Positions 6,301-6,492 of a DNA stretch of 6,492 nucleotides are shown in pieces. Numbering within the stretch: the first letter of the stretch is position 1; the number at the start of each line of letters is the position of its first letter. The stretch is from JASHVB01 sp049522565. Its GTDB lineage: Bacteria > Pseudomonadota > Alphaproteobacteria > Acetobacterales > Acetobacteraceae. The position numbers and the translations under genes were made by a program. The stretch covers positions 1 to 6,492 of the forward strand of contig JBEKNT010000395.1 of the NCBI GenBank assembly GCA_049522565.1, read 5' to 3'. A model generated the notes under the pieces. It had not been told where the DNA came from. It saw only the letters and a program-made list of their open reading frames with translations, and did not search any database.

Positions 6301-6492
6301 CCGCCGTCGGCCAGCAGCGTGCCGCTGTTGGTGACGGGACCCGACAAATAAAGATTGCCGTTGGTCGATAGAACGGTGCCGCTGTTGTTCAGCGGCACCG
6401 TGATCGAGACGTTGCCGCCCGCGACCATCTCCAGCAGGCCGTCGTTGATGAAGTTGTAGGTACCGCCGGCGACATCGCTGATCTGCGCGTTG
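1..6492 (-). CDS. Internal fragment of a giant repetitive exported surface protein (adhesin-like), open at both ends
   Basis: One minus-strand frame is open for 2163 codons from edge to edge, and the same register holds at both edges. Seen: strongly repetitive beta-type sequence rich in Gly, Ser, Thr, Asn and Asp; no Cys, one Lys (5313-5315), three Arg (6024-6026, 2547-2549, 918-920); no hydrophobic membrane-length segment and no signal peptide. In protein order it holds five tandem repeats of about 188 residues, a degenerate sixth, a GD-x-IDL signature segment, two homologous choice-of-anchor D-like modules, a jelly-roll-like insert, and a fibro-slime-like domain cut by the left edge. Known: such Cys-free, acidic, repetitive multi-domain chains are typical of large adhesins and matrix proteins exported by type 1 or type 5 systems. 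Inferred: surface or extracellular location and an adhesive or structural role. No RTX nonapeptides, TPS domain or autotransporter barrel are visible, so the export route is undetermined. The gene exceeds 6.5 kb. Confidence 0.93.
339..542 (-). repeat. Sub-repeat c2 of module 2, truncated or interrupted
   Basis: It starts TAALQQTAGPGELVQTGSVY, then LNLGDVAQGTGSDLVGLDIA, NTATGPADWLTGSLSSSGSP. This matches the first half of c1 closely (NYATAA, QADWLSGSL). After GSLSSSG the expected second half of c1 (AGTFSQTITL and onward) is missing within the window, and a different domain begins. Either c2 is truncated, or it is split by an insert and resumes beyond the left edge. The sequence available here cannot decide. 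Confidence 0.68.
543..920 (-). repeat. Sub-repeat b2 of module 2, uninterrupted
   Basis: The intact b-type element of 126 residues: RYADPSIIGPVNAIVHVGD, ALVISNTAPADGYSENLDA, GTASEIAAGATNTASATFSF, STATAGTVSGEVAVSEI, SDGSTIDTLGTTLLG and VDVPVSVTVNNYA. It shares the seven-residue PADGYSE and the YR-x-ADPSI junction with b1. It serves as the reference that shows where b1 was split. The Arg at 918-920 occupies the same place as the Arg at 2547-2549 in b1. Confidence 0.75.
921..1232 (-). repeat. Sub-repeat a2 of module 2
   Basis: Second copy of the a-type element: IVLPDVHVASLVANDQIAL, DISNTGSDVLSGFVSSATG, SAYGSGTITDLPIG, AGLNNTQAGSLSGTVNLSF, ending SVSLESNVY. It corresponds to a1 at 2550-2873 and is slightly shorter. 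It follows the VVGTVLSTAVLAAAT tail of c1 with only a short EPSP linker, so modules 1 and 2 are directly in tandem. Confidence 0.72.
1233..1640 (-). repeat. Sub-repeat c1 of module 1 (choice-of-anchor D / ASH-like)
   Basis: It runs TAAIEQGSGAGSLSAIGNTY, LDFGTVAAAPGEIPDSLDIA, NIATGQADWLSGSL, FSDTGLGSIGTVSAGDSTPL, ANAGTFSQTITLAADS, and ends GETIVVVGTVLSTAVLAAAT. The series 'LDFGTV..G....LDIAN.A.G.AD.LSGSL' and 'AGTF..TITL' is the classic ASH / choice-of-anchor D pattern, which gives this sub-repeat the most secure family call in the window. It is an Ig-like beta-sandwich, usually structural or adhesive. It is complete here, unlike c2. Confidence 0.78.
1641..1679 (-). repeat. Sub-repeat b1, C-terminal strand after the insert
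   Basis: Thirteen residues, DDVPVSATIDNYA, match VDVPVSVTVNNYA at the end of b2. This is the missing last strand of b1, displaced by the inserted domain at 1680-2219, and it marks the right-hand joint of the insertion. Confidence 0.72.
1680..2219 (-). other. Inserted jelly-roll-like domain (about 180 residues) inside sub-repeat b1
   Basis: The insert begins DGGSTWSAVNDFSLASNANG, followed by GVWSYLSDGALLTG, YQSWNNGGSQPNAAFV, a VVLPPTYLDLDPQG strand, VSVEFTAPSDGAYTFSGSVL, GVDTNEHAHEVAIAVDG, IPLDLTETLTAGDTVDFISY, and ends TGLSLTVTDGYG. The order NDFS..NPNGxWSYG, LPPxxLxLxP, V-x-W/F-TAPxxGxYxxxGxF, then L-x-AGDTIDF is one I recall from modules in PEP-CTERM and other exported proteins of Proteobacteria, cyanobacteria and planctomycetes, probably carbohydrate-binding-like jelly rolls. 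Ligand unknown. Family recognition is from memory; the insertion itself is seen by comparing b1 with b2. Confidence 0.72.
2220..2549 (-). repeat. Sub-repeat b1 of module 1, N-terminal part, split by an inserted domain
   Basis: It starts RLADPSISAPTNVYLHTGD, then LTIANADPADGYSEGLEA, then GDIAAGSSDDTSIGVEIPT, and ends SDGAGVDTLGLTSL. The intact copy b2 (543-920) has the same elements: RYADPSI, VISNTAPADGYSENLDA, SEIAAGATNTAS, SDGSTIDTLGTTLLG. In b2 the chain goes straight on to VDVPVSVTVNNYA. Here the matching DVPVSATIDNYA appears only after about 180 unrelated residues. The start RLADPS follows directly after VY of a1. Confidence 0.75.
2550..2873 (-). repeat. Sub-repeat a1 of module 1 (choice-of-anchor D-like beta-sandwich)
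   Basis: About 108 residues, running from LVLPDAHVYVHIVAD to LSGNVY. Internal elements are an LEIENAA strand, a TITGSAFAHGQIDSLAP segment, IGVGLNDLTAGAESGTVGL, and a final TLNLSGNVY. It aligns with a2 at 921-1223 (VLPDVHV, ATGSAYGSGTI, AGLNNTQAGSLSGTVNL, SNVY). The pattern (a paired beta-strand opening, 'A-G-x-SG-T-V', SGNVY end) is that of the Ig-like ASH / choice-of-anchor D repeats seen in proteobacterial surface proteins. Confidence 0.7.
2874..3359 (-). other. Beta-rich linker domain with a GF-x-G-x-I-x-F-x-GD-x-IDL signature
   Basis: The signature is at 3075-3164: LELNPESGFSGQIDNF followed directly by AGGDTIDLPGI. I recall this pattern (a LEL strand, FSG-x-I, F-x-GD-x-IDL) as recurring in giant repetitive proteins of Alphaproteobacteria, near the end of beta-repeat regions. 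Before it lie strands with LTLGSGEYVVGYG, VNGPVSGSPEYEIE and GATLALNGSNSG; after it come GTLAAGGTISLS and STIYLEPSP. Inferred role: closing or spacing element between the repeat array and the modules that follow. No catalytic motif is seen. Confidence 0.6.
3360..3647 (-). repeat. Degenerate, partial sixth repeat (unit F), end cap of the array
   Basis: It opens with TYNLVESGLLEMTGGGTN and an IAVAVDETSTGTV strand in register with IAVPLDNTG of the full units. The similarity then fades into generic beta-repeat sequence (NGTLDFDDG, INFSGNVTLAA, NSGTLFMQGGTI). The NYYY and TWDN motifs are missing. The position (about residues 949-1044) and gradual decay suggest a C-terminal cap of the array. The left boundary is approximate. 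Confidence 0.75.
3648..4211 (-). repeat. Repeat unit E (188 residues), NYYY family, diverging toward its end
   Basis: The first half is very close to unit D (TYSFVNNGLLQQINGGG, IAVPLDNTG, ANGAIWVMGTY, GNGGGSGIAYLSGLGTL). It has a two-residue extension (QIDGDGSLGGT where D has QINGGTLGGT). The second half drifts: TNYYYSDPDLVLMGG, ITWDDSGSLYVNAGLQFGN, then EAGSVLNLDNGSSALEAPDSG in place of the usual NEAGATYTLSGG end. It is the last full-length copy before the array decays. Confidence 0.92.
4212..4775 (-). repeat. Repeat unit D (188 residues), NYYY family
   Basis: The unit begins TYSFVNEGLLQQINGGG and contains IAVPLDNTG, IDGPLTNSGT, NGGTLGGTL, ANGAIYLMGTYAV, a GDGGGSAIAYLSGSGTL loop, INNYYYSSPELVLENG, VTWDNFGAIYQIGGLQFGN, and NEAGATYTLSGGSADFELGG. 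Its first half pairs closely with unit E and its second half with unit C. Confidence 0.93.
4776..5345 (-). repeat. Repeat unit C (190 residues), hybrid between the two repeat families
   Basis: The first part (TYNFINAGTLKMV, STNGN, GGTLGGTI) resembles units A and B. The later part (NNYYYNNPELILENGVTW, FGAIYQIGGLQFGN, NEAGATYSLSGGSADFEIGG) is nearly the same as unit D. Two features of the D/E family, GGGDxIAVPL and NTGL, already appear early, so the change is gradual rather than a single clean joint. This unit has the only Lys in the window (LKMV, codon 5313-5315). Confidence 0.92.
5346..5903 (-). repeat. Repeat unit B (186 residues), QYNY family
   Basis: Same length and motif order as unit A: TYNFINAGLLEMVAGG, ITVPLNNSGT, GPVTNSGTL, GGTLGGTI, a GWYGDGY loop, SQYNYSSVQLQL, GITWANAG, QYGGLVFGG, NQAGATYVLNGG. 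Its first part is nearly identical to unit A at the DNA level, including third codon positions, which points to a recent copying event. The middle (about 5560-5700) has diverged more. Confidence 0.93.
5904..6461 (-). repeat. Repeat unit A (186 residues), QYNY family
   Basis: This is the first complete unit in protein order (residues about 11-196). It starts with TYNFINDGLLEMVAGG and carries ITVPLNNSGT, GPVTNSGTL, GGTLGGTI, a GWGGDG loop, NQYNYAATQLQL, GITWENAG, QYGGLVFGG and NQAGATYELWGG. It is closest to unit B, especially over its first 70 or so residues. It holds one of only three Arg in the window, in YQRV, where unit B has YQNV. Confidence 0.93.

Larger units (their letters stand above)
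3648..6461 (-). repeat. Tandem array of five long coding repeats (558-570 bp each)
   Basis: Five consecutive units, each beginning at the T of a TY(N/S)F(I/V)N motif, have periods of 558, 558, 570, 564 and 564 bp. All are multiples of three, so the reading frame is kept. Every unit follows the same order: TYxFxNxGxL, a VPLxNxG strand, a LTNSGT/VTNSGT turn, GGTLGGT, a GTY/TDTVT strand, a GDG-containing loop, a tyrosine-rich Q/NYxY motif, GxTWxNxG, GGLxFG, and NxAGATYxL. The 31 bp to the right of the array (6462-6492) match the end of such a unit, so the array continues outside the window. The units look like long beta-helix or beta-solenoid turns. This fold is inferred from the periodic GT/NSG turns and is not demonstrated. 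Confidence 0.95.

Noticed and set aside
5026..6371. Several short open frames on both strands whose translations repeat each other
   Set aside because: Their mutual similarity only mirrors the tandem repeats of the minus-strand gene read in other frames. They break at unit boundaries, whereas the main frame does not.
3648..6461. CRISPR array or insertion-sequence copies as the cause of the repetition
   Set aside because: The units are 558-570 bp, directly adjacent, always a multiple of three and coding throughout. There are no short repeat/spacer blocks, no inverted terminal repeats and no transposase.
1..6492. RTX-type calcium-binding nonapeptides as evidence for type 1 secretion
   Set aside because: GDG and GGDT pieces occur, but no run of GGxGxDxLx nonapeptides is present. 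The export route therefore cannot be assigned from this window.
1..6492. Promoters, terminators, ribosome binding sites, tRNA or other RNA genes
   Set aside because: The whole window is inside one coding frame. I saw no hairpin with a T-run and no RNA-like fold, and the gene's start and end are outside, so no regulatory site can be supported.

Overview
The window lies entirely inside one very large protein-coding gene on the minus strand. Read in the minus frame whose codons occupy plus positions 3-5, 6-8 ... 6489-6491, there is no stop over 2163 consecutive codons. Neither the start codon (beyond 6492) nor the stop codon (before 1) is in the window. I translated every line by hand in this frame and found no frameshift. 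The product looks like an exported, all-beta, repetitive surface protein (giant adhesin or biofilm-matrix type). It is rich in Gly, Ser, Thr, Ala, Asp and Asn, has no cysteine, and has only one Lys and three Arg. The DNA is GC-rich and the domain mixture resembles large hypothetical 'beta strand repeat / choice-of-anchor D' proteins of GC-rich Proteobacteria, most likely Alphaproteobacteria such as Acetobacteraceae or Rhizobiales. That taxonomic guess rests on memory of family resemblance, not on a search.

Layout in protein order (right to left on the plus strand; residue numbers count from the right edge). (1) 6461-3648: five tandem beta-rich repeats of 186, 186, 190, 188 and 188 residues. 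The array continues past the right edge. (2) 3647-about 3360: a degenerate sixth repeat that caps the array. (3) About 3359-2874: a segment with a GF-x-GxI-x-F-x-GD-x-IDL signature of the type found in alphaproteobacterial giant proteins. (4) 2873-1233: a three-part 'choice-of-anchor D-like' module (a1, b1, c1), with an extra jelly-roll-like domain of about 180 residues inserted into b1 at 1680-2219. (5) 1232-339: a second copy of the module (a2, b2, c2), with no insert in b2. (6) 338-1: the start of a different domain that resembles fibro-slime/PA14-type modules and is cut by the left edge.

No other gene, RNA gene, promoter, terminator, mobile element or CRISPR array is supported. Long plus-strand open frames exist but are the exact codon-register complement of the real gene. 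The most notable points are the near-total loss of basic residues, the two-family structure of the repeat array with a hybrid unit, a nearly identical 234-bp tract shared by two neighbouring repeats, and the nested domain insertion that comparison of the two modules reveals. I see no evidence here for a multi-gene system. The secretion and anchoring parts would lie outside the window.
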